Source: an uncultured Collinsella sp. (GTDB taxonomy: Bacteria > Actinomycetota > Coriobacteriia > Coriobacteriales > Coriobacteriaceae). From it: DNA of 46,431 nt. A program made the translations under genes and the position numbers. Of this stretch, positions 32,050 through 39,364 are shown in pieces (position 1 is the first letter of the stretch; every line of letters begins with the position of its first letter). Below the pieces are notes generated by a model, which was not told the origin of the DNA, did not search any database, and worked only from the letters and a program-made list of their open reading frames with translations. The stretch spans positions 1 to 46,431 of the forward strand of contig CABUKS010000018.1 in assembly GCA_902492235.1 (NCBI GenBank). Reading direction: 5' to 3'.

Positions 32050-33563
32050 TACAGCTCGCCTCCCTTCCCGGCAAAATCGGGCGCGACGGAAAGCGCGGGC
32101 GCACCCGTGGCGGCATCGGCAAAGCCGCGCTCCAGGGCGCGGGCAAACATAAGCAGCTGACGGTCCTTAAACGCCGGGCCAACCAGCTGGGCAGAAACGG
32201 GCAGCTTGCTGTCCTCGCCCAGGCCCAGCGGCACCGAGATACCACCGTTGCCGCAAATGTTGAGCGAGATGGTGTACAGGTCGGAGAGGTACATCTGCGT
32301 GGGGTCGCTGATCTCGCCAAACTTAAAGGCCGTGCGCGGCGAGGCGGGCATGAGGATGGTGTCCACCTTGGCATACGCGGCGTCGTAGTCCTGCGTGATG
32401 AGCGTGCGGGCCTTTTGCGCGGCGTAGTAGTACTTGTCGTACACGCCCGAGCTCAGCAGGTAGGCACCGAGCATCTGACGGCGCTTGGCCTCGGCGCCAA
32501 AGCCGTGGGCGCGCGAAAGCGAGCTCTGGTCGGACAGGTTGGCGCAGCCCTCCTCCTGATAGCCGTAGCGAATGCCATCGAAACGTGCCAGGTTGGAGAA
32601 CGCCTCGGCCGGGCCGATGACGTAGTAGGCGGCGATGGCGGCGTCCAGGTGCGGCAGGTCGACCTCGACCAGCTCGGCGCCCTGGTTCTGCAGCTCCTGG
32701 GCGGCGCGCTGAACAGCGGCCTTGACCTCGGGCGTCAGGCCCTCGGCCTCCATAAACGCGGGGATGACGCCCACGCGCTTGCCCTCGATGCTGTCGTTGA
32801 GATGCTCGGTAAAGTCGACGGCGCAATCCTGGCTGGTGCAGTCGTACGGATCGTGGCCCGCGCCGGTAAGCGCGTTCATGGCCAGCGCGACATCCTCGAC
32901 CGTGCGACCAAAGGGGCCCACCTGGTCGAGCGACGAGCCAAAGGCAACCACGCCGTAACGGCTCACGGCGCCATACGTGGGCTTAAAGCCCACCACGCCG
33001 CACAGCGACGCCGGCTGACGAATGGAGCCGCCGGTATCCGAGCCCAGCGAGAGAGCGACCTCGCCCGCGGCGACGGCGGCAGCGGAGCCGCCCGAGGAGC
33101 CGCCGGGCACGCGCTCGGTATCCCAGGGGTTGTTGGTGCGGTGGAACGCCGAGCTCTCGGTAGAGCTACCAAAGGCAAACTCGTCCATGTTGGCCTTGCC
33201 CATGGGCAGGCAGCCGGCATCGAGCATGCGCTGGACGCAGGTGGCAGTGTAGACGCTCTGGTAATTCTCGAGCATGTGGGAAGCGCAGGTGGTGCGCGTG
33301 CCCACGAGGTTCATGTTGTCCTTAATGGCCAGCGGTACGCCCGCGAGCGGGGGCAGCGGCTTGCCTGCGGCACGGTCGGCATCCACGCGCGCAGCGGCCT
33401 CGAGCGCAAGCTCGGGCGACACCTGCAGGAATGCCTGGACCCCGCCCTCGCGCGCCTCGATGGCGGCAAGGGAGGCCTTGGCCACCTCGGTAGCGGTAAA
33501 GTCGCCGACGGCAACGCCCGCGGCGATCTGGGCGGCGGTAAGGGAATCGAAGCTTAGCGCCAT
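32049..33563 (-). CDS. gatA: Aspartyl/glutamyl-tRNA amidotransferase subunit A
   Basis: The glutaminase subunit of GatCAB, an amidase-signature hydrolase that releases ammonia from glutamine for the B subunit. The 504 residues match the family. Amidase signature with the Ser-cisSer-Lys triad: Lys in LAIKDNMNL at about 83, and GGSSGGSAAAVAAG followed by GSDTGGSIRQPASLCG at about 155-190. It overlaps gatC and gatB by single bases (TAATG), the standard tight coupling of this operon. Confidence 0.97.
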   Translation of the reverse strand: MALSFDSLTAAQIAAGVAVGDFTATEVAKASLAAIEAREGGVQAFLQVSPELALEAAARVDADRAAGKPLPPLAGVPLAIKDNMNLVGTRTTCASHMLENYQSVYTATCVQRMLDAGCLPMGKANMDEFAFGSSTESSAFHRTNNPWDTERVPGGSSGGSAAAVAAGEVALSLGSDTGGSIRQPASLCGVVGFKPTYGAVSRYGVVAFGSSLDQVGPFGRTVEDVALAMNALTGAGHDPYDCTSQDCAVDFTEHLNDSIEGKRVGVIPAFMEAEGLTPEVKAAVQRAAQELQNQGAELVEVDLPHLDAAIAAYYVIGPAEAFSNLARFDGIRYGYQEEGCANLSDQSSLSRAHGFGAEAKRRQMLGAYLLSSGVYDKYYYAAQKARTLITQDYDAAYAKVDTILMPASPRTAFKFGEISDPTQMYLSDLYTISLNICGNGGISVPLGLGEDSKLPVSAQLVGPAFKDRQLLMFARALERGFADAATGAPALSVAPDFAGKGGEL

Positions 33564-33874
33564 TACTCGCTCTCCCCCTCTCCCAAAATGGACGGCACGC
33601 GGAAATAGCGGTCGCGCGCGCTGCCGGCGTTTTCGAGCGCGACGTCGAGCGGCAGGTCGCGCTCGGGCTCGCGCAGGTCATCGCCCATCACGTTGGACAG
33701 GCTTCCGATGGGATGGAACGTGGGCTCCACGTCGGGCAAGTCATATTGCAAGACGGGCTCGAGCATCTGGACGGCATCGTTCATGTAGGACGTCATCTGG
33801 GTGAGCTCGTCATCGGTCAGTGCGATCTTTGCGTACTCGGCGATGCCGCGCACGTCTTTCTCGCTGAGTGCCAT
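33563..33874 (-). CDS. gatC: Aspartyl/glutamyl-tRNA amidotransferase subunit C
   Basis: A 103-residue subunit that holds GatA and GatB together. It has the family start MALSEKDVRGIAEYAKIALTD and the central DELTQMTSYMNDAVQMLEPV helix, plus the proline-containing FHPIGSLSNVMGDDLREPE linker. ATG 33874 is preceded by AAGGGAG. First gene of gatC-gatA-gatB, each overlapping the next by one base. Promoter candidate at 33910-33915. Confidence 0.93.
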   Translation of the reverse strand: MALSEKDVRGIAEYAKIALTDDELTQMTSYMNDAVQMLEPVLQYDLPDVEPTFHPIGSLSNVMGDDLREPERDLPLDVALENAGSARDRYFRVPSILGEGESE

Positions 33875-33909
33875 AGGCGCTCCCTTCCGCATAACAGTTA
33901 AACCGCTCT

Positions 33910-33915
33910 AGTATA
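33910..33915 (-). promoter_or_regulatory. Candidate -10 box of the gatCAB promoter
   Basis: TATACT on the minus strand (5 of 6 consensus positions), 36 bases before the gatC start. The -35 region is weak. The rest of the 33875-34176 gap holds short repeats only. Confidence 0.45.
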
Positions 33916-34010
33916 CAGGGCAACGCCGGCTTGGAGCAGGCGCTTTACCCAAATGCAGCGAAAACGTAACGAGGGTGGCAGGCTGGCAGGCGGCGGGCTG
34001 GCGGTTCTGC

Positions 34011-34060
34011 AACGAAACCGCACCGTCCATAGCGAAAACCGTGCCGTCCACAACGAAAAG
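34011..34060. repeat. Short tandem repeat of about 20 bp
   Basis: Two and a half units of the pattern CGAAA-CCG-n2-CCGTCCA (starting at 34011, 34031 and 34052) lead directly into the palindrome at 34061. Function unknown. Confidence 0.55.
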
Positions 34061-34117
34061 CATCACAACATTCGACGCTTTTCGTCAAAATCGCGATTTT
34101 CATCGAATGTTGTGATG
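34061..34117. repeat. CATCACAACATTCGA palindrome, copy 1
   Basis: The arms CATCACAACATTCGA and TCGAATGTTGTGATG (15 bp, perfect) enclose a centre containing the self-palindrome AAAATCGCGATTTT. Same arms at 35151, 39265 and 40507. Copies 1 and 2 share this centre; copies 3 and 4 share another. It lies between the HAD gene's 3' end and the gatC promoter. Confidence 0.85.
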
Positions 34118-34130
34118 GTTTGGAAGTCCC

Positions 34131-34164
34131 GAACACCACAAAGGTGCCTGTCCCCTTGCGGAGT
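34131..34164. repeat. Degenerate AAAGG-TGCCTG-CCCCTT palindrome
   Basis: GAAC...CAAAGG and CCCTTG...GTTC pair imperfectly around TGCCTGT. It is the weakest member of the palindrome group at 23864, 35089, 36676 and 36728, and lies 12 bases after the HAD gene stop. Confidence 0.55.
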
Positions 34165-34176
34165 TCTCCCCCGGCG

Positions 34177-34998
34177 CTACAGCAGATGCTCCTCGACAAA
34201 GACCGCGATGCCGTCTTTGTCGTTACTCGCGGTTACAAAGTCGGCGGCGGCACGGGTGGCGTCGCTGCCGTTTGCCATGGCCACGCCCACGCCGGCGTCA
34301 GCCACCATGCAGGTGTCGTTATCGGCATCGCCAAACACGCAGATGTTCTGGAGCTCCATGTCGTTGAGCTCCGCCACGCGCACAAGGCCGCGCGTCTTGG
34401 ACACGCGCGGATCCATGAACTCGTAGAGGCGCTGCGTGGTTTGCAGAGCCGCCGCCTTAACAGTGTCATCGGCAAACGTCGACGCCCGCTCAATCACCCG
34501 CGGCATTACCTCGGGCGCCATGGTAAACATCACCTTAGGCTGTGGCTCGCGCAAAAACTCGGCAAAATCGACCACCTGATAGGGCACGCCGTCGACGCGC
34601 GATAGGTGCTCGACGCACGCGTTGCTCTCGGGCACGTAGAACACGCCGTCTCGGGGGCAGACGGGCGTTGCTGGAAGGTCCGCCATGTGCTTGCAGATGC
34701 GCGCGATGGTCTCGCCCGGCAGCGGATAGCTCAGCTCGTTGATGTCGTGCGCGCGGTCGATGACCTCGGCACCACCGCAGCCCACGAGTACGTCCACCAG
34801 GCCTTTGATGCCCCAGAGCTCGTACATGGCCTCGGTCGCGTGGGCGTCGCGCCCGGTGCACAGGCCAAAGAGCACGCCGCGCTCGCGCAGGGCGCGGATC
34901 GCCGCCACGGTGCGCGGGGACACCGTGTGCTGGCTCGTGAGCAGCGTGCCGTCGATATCGCAGAACACGGCTTTGATATGGCTAAAGGTGGTGTCCAT
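34177..34998 (-). CDS. Cof-type HAD-IIB phosphatase
   Basis: A 273-residue haloacid-dehalogenase hydrolase, predicted to remove phosphate from sugar phosphates or nucleotides. Motif I FCDIDGTLL holds the nucleophile Asp14 and acid/base Asp16; motif II is LCTGRD at about 48; motif IV is GDADNDTCMVADAGVGVAMANG at about 225-245, as in the Cof/YwpJ subfamily. ATG 34998 is chosen because AAAGGCCCCC stands just upstream and motif I then lies at the usual distance. The frame is open further up, without homologous sequence. Apparently monocistronic; substrate unknown. Confidence 0.88.
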   Translation of the reverse strand: MDTTFSHIKAVFCDIDGTLLTSQHTVSPRTVAAIRALRERGVLFGLCTGRDAHATEAMYELWGIKGLVDVLVGCGGAEVIDRAHDINELSYPLPGETIARICKHMADLPATPVCPRDGVFYVPESNACVEHLSRVDGVPYQVVDFAEFLREPQPKVMFTMAPEVMPRVIERASTFADDTVKAAALQTTQRLYEFMDPRVSKTRGLVRVAELNDMELQNICVFGDADNDTCMVADAGVGVAMANGSDATRAAADFVTASNDKDGIAVFVEEHLL

Positions 34999-35088
34999 GG
35001 GGGCCTTTCTGGGTTGTGCGGCGGTGTGGGGTGTATTCGTGAACGGCGTACATGGTATACCAAGGCGCGGGCCGTTAGGGCCCGATCG

Positions 35089-35115
35089 CCACAAAGGTGC
35101 CTGCCCCCTTTGTGG
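35089..35115. repeat. AAAGG-TGCCTG-CCCCTTT palindrome
   Basis: CCACAAAGG and CCTTTGTGG (9 bp perfect) enclose TGCCTGCCC. Member of the group with constant centre and changing arms, upstream of the HAD gene. Confidence 0.72.
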
Positions 35116-35150
35116 TGGCCGAACCCGAAGGGCGGCCTGACCGGAACGCA

Positions 35151-35213
35151 AACCATCACAACATTCGACGTTTTTCGGCAAAATCGCGATTTTCGCTGAA
35201 TGTTGTGATGGTT
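35151..35213. repeat. CATCACAACATTCGA palindrome, copy 2
   Basis: Perfect 16-bp arms (AACCATCACAACATTC / GAATGTTGTGATGGTT) enclose the AAAATCGCGATTTT centre shared with copy 1. It ends one base before the MFS stop codon (35215), so it could also act as a 3'-end hairpin for that gene. Confidence 0.85.
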
Positions 35214-35214
35214 T

Positions 35215-36501
35215 TTACTGCTTTGCGGCACGATCCAAGTGCCGGCGGCCAAACAGCAGCAACGCCGCGGGAACTGCCGTCACGACCATGCCCGCCCCTA
35301 CGAGCGTCTGCTGCACGCCAAATGTCGCCGCCAGCCACGGGGCAATCGCCAGCGGGGCCACGCCGGCGAACATGTTGCCAAAGCCCATGACCGAGTTCAC
35401 GCGACCGAGCTGCTCGAGCGGGGCCGTCGTTTGCACGATGGTGTTGTGGAGCGGGTTGACGATGCCCCAAGCTATGCCCAGTACAATCTGGCCGACGAGG
35501 GCTACGCCCACGTACGGCGTCCCCACATAGAGCAGACTTCCCAGGCCCACGGACATAAGTGCCACGAGCAGCGTTTTAAGGTTAACCAAGTGCGGCGGCA
35601 AACGGAGCGCGGCCACGGCGCCCAGCACCGCGCCCACGCCGGAGGCCGACGAGAGCCAGCCCATCCACTCGACGCCGACGTGCAGGACATCGCGGTAGAA
35701 GAATGACTCCAGCGGATCGAAGGCGCCGTAGCCAAAGTTCGAAAGGAAAATAATGCAGAACAGCAGGGCGAGGATGCTGTTGGTAAAGACTGTCTTAATG
35801 CTGGCCGCGAAGGTGGCGCGAGCGGACGTGCTGGGGTTGGGGCTTTGGCTGGCGGTACTTGCCGTTGCGCTGCTGTCCGCGGGACTGCTTTCGCGCGTGG
35901 CGACGTGACCTGCTTGCGGCCTAAAGCCCCAACCGGTGACGAGCGCCAGCATGGTAAAGAGCATCATGAGCACGAACACCGCGCGCGACGACGCAGCCGC
36001 CGCGACAAAGCCGCCCAACGTGGGACCAACGATAATACTCACGTTTGAGAACATGGCGATGGCGGAGTTGATGTCTTTGAGCTCGACAGGATCGTCAGTG
36101 AGGTAAGCCGGATAGGATGTGGCGATGGGCTGGGCAAACCCCATCACAAAGCCCAGGAGCACCGCGCCGAGCAGGACGATGCCGGTCGCGCTACCAAAAA
36201 CGAGGATTGCCGCGCCGGTTGCCAGCGTGCCCACGATGCTCAGCAAGAAATGACGGCGCGGGCCCCAGGCGTCGAGCGCCGCGCCACCCGCAAAGGATCC
36301 CAAGATCACGAATACGTTCATAAAAAGGACGGCCAGCGATGTCGCCGCAACCGAGGCATCGTCTGCATAGGTGAGCGTTCCGATGACACCGATAAAATAA
36401 CTGGTCTGAAAGCCGGTATATATGAGGAAGCGCATTGCCACCAGGTGCTTAGCCTGCGCGGACAGCGATGATTGAGGCTTTGAGAAAAGAGAGGCGAGCA
36501 T
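35215..36501 (-). CDS. Major facilitator superfamily transporter
   Basis: A 428-residue membrane protein with about 12 hydrophobic segments and the MFS pattern between helices 2 and 3 (GGAALDAWGPRRHFL at about 70-85). A Ser/Thr/Ala-rich loop at about 210-235 separates the two halves. It resembles drug or small-molecule exporters of the enterobactin/macrolide efflux group, but the substrate cannot be read from the sequence. AAGGAG precedes ATG 36501. The upstream region holds an inverted repeat (36512-36579), a possible operator. No regulator gene is adjacent. Confidence 0.88.
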   Translation of the reverse strand: MLASLFSKPQSSLSAQAKHLVAMRFLIYTGFQTSYFIGVIGTLTYADDASVAATSLAVLFMNVFVILGSFAGGAALDAWGPRRHFLLSIVGTLATGAAILVFGSATGIVLLGAVLLGFVMGFAQPIATSYPAYLTDDPVELKDINSAIAMFSNVSIIVGPTLGGFVAAAASSRAVFVLMMLFTMLALVTGWGFRPQAGHVATRESSPADSSATASTASQSPNPSTSARATFAASIKTVFTNSILALLFCIIFLSNFGYGAFDPLESFFYRDVLHVGVEWMGWLSSASGVGAVLGAVAALRLPPHLVNLKTLLVALMSVGLGSLLYVGTPYVGVALVGQIVLGIAWGIVNPLHNTIVQTTAPLEQLGRVNSVMGFGNMFAGVAPLAIAPWLAATFGVQQTLVGAGMVVTAVPAALLLFGRRHLDRAAKQ

Positions 36502-36511
36502 GGAGACTCCT

Positions 36512-36579
36512 TGTTTCATACGAATGCGGACGGCGGGCATTCGCCACCGTCTGTCAAATCAATCTATCCGCATGAAACA
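36512..36579. promoter_or_regulatory. Nested inverted repeat upstream of the MFS gene
   Basis: TGTTTCAT...TGCGGA (36512-36530) and TCCGCATGAAACA (36567-36579) are inverted, with a 6-base insertion in the left copy. Inside, GACGG / CCGTC (36529-36551) encloses GGC / GCC. It lies 10-78 bases before the start: an operator or a 5'-UTR stem. TTGACA occurs on the minus strand at 36552-36557 without a clear -10. Confidence 0.5.
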
Positions 36580-36675
36580 TTAAGGACGCATCAAGCCCCT
36601 TCTCTCCGTTTTTCGCCCGTCATGAACTACTTGGTAGATTGTAAGGCATGCCCCACACATCTACCAAAGCAAAAA

Positions 36676-36708
36676 CCACCACAAAGGTGCCTGGCCCCTT
36701 TGTGGTGG
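36676..36708. repeat. AAAGG-TGCCTG-CCCCTTT palindrome
   Basis: CCACCACAAAGG / CCTTTGTGGTGG (12 bp perfect) enclose TGCCTGGCC. Nearly the same as the copy at 35089, downstream of the moaC-mobB gene. Confidence 0.75.
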
Positions 36709-36727
36709 AAATGACGTTTGCCCAGAT

Positions 36728-36768
36728 AAAACCTGCCAAAATAAACCTGTCCCTATTTGGCAGGTTTT
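36728..36768 (-). repeat. Palindrome with ACCTGTCCC centre at the moaC-mobB stop
   Basis: AAAACCTGCCAAA / TTTGGCAGGTTTT (13 bp perfect) enclose ATAAACCTGTCCCTA. The right arm overlaps the moaC-mobB stop codon, and on the minus strand the hairpin is followed by a short TTTT, so it probably ends that transcript. It shares the CCTG-CCC centre with the other members of the group. Confidence 0.72.
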
Positions 36769-38071
36769 AGGCCAGGTGGTCTTGGATAAGGTCGCAGATG
36801 GCTCGGGCGTCGTTGATGTTGATGGCTCGGGTCGCAAAGCCTGCGTCGAAGGCCTGGCGTGCCAGGGCTTCGTTGCAGGCAAGGGCCAGCGTGTGACCGT
36901 CGACCAGGTCGAGCGAGCTCTTGCCGCGCAGACGGTCGACACCGGAGCGCGCGACCACGATGTTGTCGAAGCCCTCGGTCTTGTAGCCCTCGATGATCAC
37001 CACGTCGACATCGTTGTAGCGCGACAGCAGTTCGCGCGCGGGCATCTCGTCCTCCTCGCGCGTGTCGGCGTACTCCGCCCAGCGCGTGGCGCAGATGAGG
37101 CCCACGTGCTTGGATCCGGCCTGGTGATGGCGCCACGTATCCTTGGCGGGCACATCGATATCAAAGCCGTGATGCCCATGATGCTTGAGCGAACCCACGC
37201 GCAGGCCGCGGCGGGTGAGCTCGGCGATAACCTTCTCGACGAGCGTGGTCTTGCCCGAGTTCTGGTAGCCGATAAACGCGATCGCGGGGACGGCCGGTGT
37301 CGGAGCTGCGGGCGCGACGGCGACGGGCGCGCTTGCGGGCGCGGCACCGTCAGCGGCCACGGCCTCAACAGCAGCGGTCTGACGTTCGGCACGATCCCAC
37401 ACGCCCGATCGGCCGCCCTCCTTGTGCAGCAGGCGAACGTCGACAATCTCCATACCGCGATCGACGGCCTTGCACATGTCATAGATCGTTAAGCACGCGG
37501 CACTCGCGCCGGTCAACGCCTCCATCTCGATACCCGTCTTGCCCGTCACGCCCGCCGTGACCAGTACGTGAAAGCCAACCTGCCCGTCCACGCGCGCCGG
37601 CGCCCAGCCCTCGGGCACGTTCTCGACAGGCGTCCCCGCCGGGGCAATGGGCGCAATATCGCACTTACTCTTGGTAATGAGCAACGGATGGCACATGGGA
37701 ATGATGTCGCTCGTGCGCTTGATGGCCATAATGCCCGCCACGCGTGCGCAGGCAAGCACGTCGCCCTTCTTGGCGCGGTCCTGCAGCACCATGGCCTGCG
37801 TCTCGGGGTGCATGAGGATAGTGCCCTCGGCGATAGCAATGCGATGGGTCTCGACCTTGTCGGACACGTCGACCATGCGCACCTCGCCCTTGGCGTCCAC
37901 GTGCGTCAGCTCGTCGCGACGGGCGTCACGGGCGGGCTCGGTGGCAGCGCTGGCAGTCGGCTGCGCGGACGCGTCGGCGTTGCCAGCATTCGCCGCAGCC
38001 GTGACTTTGTGGGCAGACATCGCGGCCCTGCGAGCGGCCTTGGTGGCATCGGCGTACCTGCTCTTGGCCAT
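36767..38071 (-). CDS. moaC: MoaC-MobB fusion protein for molybdenum cofactor synthesis
   Basis: A 434-residue two-enzyme fusion. Residues about 60-225 are MoaC, which with MoaA makes cyclic pyranopterin monophosphate: MVDVSDK at about 80, IIPMCHPLLITKSKCD at about 122, GKTGIEMEALTGASAACLTIYDMCKAVDR at about 175-200. After an Ala/Pro linker, residues about 262-434 are MobB, a GTP-binding adaptor for molybdopterin dinucleotide formation: P-loop FIGYQNSGKTTL at about 265 and LKHHGHHGFDID at about 295. The start lies 4 bases after the moaA stop with GGAGG in the moaA end, so the two are coupled. Residues 1-60 are a low-complexity Ala-rich extension. The remaining cofactor genes are not in the window. 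Confidence 0.92.
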   Translation of the reverse strand: MAKSRYADATKAARRAAMSAHKVTAAANAGNADASAQPTASAATEPARDARRDELTHVDAKGEVRMVDVSDKVETHRIAIAEGTILMHPETQAMVLQDRAKKGDVLACARVAGIMAIKRTSDIIPMCHPLLITKSKCDIAPIAPAGTPVENVPEGWAPARVDGQVGFHVLVTAGVTGKTGIEMEALTGASAACLTIYDMCKAVDRGMEIVDVRLLHKEGGRSGVWDRAERQTAAVEAVAADGAAPASAPVAVAPAAPTPAVPAIAFIGYQNSGKTTLVEKVIAELTRRGLRVGSLKHHGHHGFDIDVPAKDTWRHHQAGSKHVGLICATRWAEYADTREEDEMPARELLSRYNDVDVVIIEGYKTEGFDNIVVARSGVDRLRGKSSLDLVDGHTLALACNEALARQAFDAGFATRAININDARAICDLIQDHLA

Positions 38072-38075
38072 ATGA

Positions 38076-39131
38076 TCATCCTCCGATTTGGGACATAAAT
38101 CGTTGCGTGCCCTCAATTATCGCGTGTTCCTGCGGTTTGTGGGCCACGGCATCGCGCCAAATCGAAAGTACCTGCATATCATCACCACGGCGCAGGGCGT
38201 CGCGCACCGAATACTCGGCATCGCTAAACAGGCACGGACGCACGTTGCCATCGGCCGTCAGGCGCAGGCGGTTGCAATTCGCACAAAAATGGTTGGACAT
38301 GGCGCTGATAAAGCCGACCGTTCCTGCCGCACCCGGAAAGTGCCAATAGCGCGCAGGGCCCGCGCCGGCAGGAGCGTCGTTGATGTCGAGCGGCTCGAGC
38401 TCGCCCAGTCCAGCCGCGGCGGCCCCGGCATTGATGCGCGCCCGCAGCTCGTCGCTCGGCACGGTATCGCTCGCGTCCCACAGCTCGGGATTGAGCGCGG
38501 GCGCATGCGGGTCCACAGCGCAATGCGAGCTCGTGCGCTCGTCACCGATGGGCATGTATTCGATAAAGCGCAGGTGGATGGGACGATCGAGCGTGAGCCG
38601 CGCGAGGGCCGCCACATCCTGGTTGAGTCGGCGCACCACAACGCAGTTGACCTTAACGGGTTCAAAGCCCCAAGCCAGCGCCGCGTCGATGCCGGCCATG
38701 GTCTGCTCGAGCCGGCCCAGGCGCGTGATCTTTCCAAACAGATCGGGGTCGAGCGTGTCGAGCGAGATGTTGACGCGGTTAAGACCGGCGTCTTTGAGCC
38801 GCGGCGCCAGCTTGGGCAGCAGGGCACCGTTGGTGGTGAGCGAGATGTCATCGATCTGCGGAATCGCGCGGATGTCACGAATAAGCGGGATGATACGGCG
38901 GCTGACCAGCGGCTCGCCACCCGTCAGGCGCACGCGGCGAATGCCCTCCCCCGCCACCAGGCGCACAAAACGGGCGATTTCCTCGGCGCTGAGTAGCTCG
39001 TCGTGTGCGCGGGGTGCCACGCCATCGGCCGGCATGCAGTAAATGCAGCGGAAATTGCACTTGTCGGTAACGGCAATGCGCAGGTAGTTGATATCGCGGC
39101 CAAAGCCGTCATGTTGCACGTGCCCGTCCAC
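38076..39131 (-). CDS. moaA: GTP 3',8-cyclase (radical SAM)
   Basis: A 351-residue radical-SAM enzyme for the first step of molybdenum cofactor synthesis, rearranging GTP for MoaC to finish. The N-terminal 4Fe-4S cluster ligands are Cys25, Cys29 and Cys32 (CNFRCIYC); RLTGGEPLV lies at about 70; the C-terminal cluster is CANCNRLRLTADGNVRPCLF at about 284-303. The GTG start at 39131 is preceded by GGGAGGG. Longer than average by about 20 residues, from an insertion around 205-245 before the second cluster domain. Directly followed by the moaC-mobB fusion. Confidence 0.95.
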   Translation of the reverse strand: MDGHVQHDGFGRDINYLRIAVTDKCNFRCIYCMPADGVAPRAHDELLSAEEIARFVRLVAGEGIRRVRLTGGEPLVSRRIIPLIRDIRAIPQIDDISLTTNGALLPKLAPRLKDAGLNRVNISLDTLDPDLFGKITRLGRLEQTMAGIDAALAWGFEPVKVNCVVVRRLNQDVAALARLTLDRPIHLRFIEYMPIGDERTSSHCAVDPHAPALNPELWDASDTVPSDELRARINAGAAAAGLGELEPLDINDAPAGAGPARYWHFPGAAGTVGFISAMSNHFCANCNRLRLTADGNVRPCLFSDAEYSVRDALRRGDDMQVLSIWRDAVAHKPQEHAIIEGTQRFMSQIGG

Positions 39132-39264
39132 GCAGCCCTCCCCTCACGCGGCGTTTTATTCTTCGGAAAACATAATACCCCACGAGAGAATCATGCCGAC
39201 ACCCGTACGACAGGACAGGTCACTTCAAGCAAAACGGACTTTCCAAGCCCATCCTCAACACAGG

Positions 39265-39327
39265 CCATCACAACATTCGATGCTTTTCCCGTTTTTGGCA
39301 AAAAACGTCGAATGTTGTGATGGTTTG
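39265..39327. repeat. CATCACAACATTCGA palindrome, copy 3
   Basis: CCATCACAACATTCGA / TCGAATGTTGTGATGG (16 bp perfect) enclose a centre with CGTTTTT-GGC-AAAAAACG. It is identical over 63 bp to copy 4 at 40507-40569, in the same orientation; identity stops exactly at the palindrome edges. It lies 37 bases after the stop of the nuclease-like gene. Confidence 0.88.
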
Positions 39328-39364
39328 CCTGCCCACGGCACCCCGTAGAAGGACCAAAGCGTCC

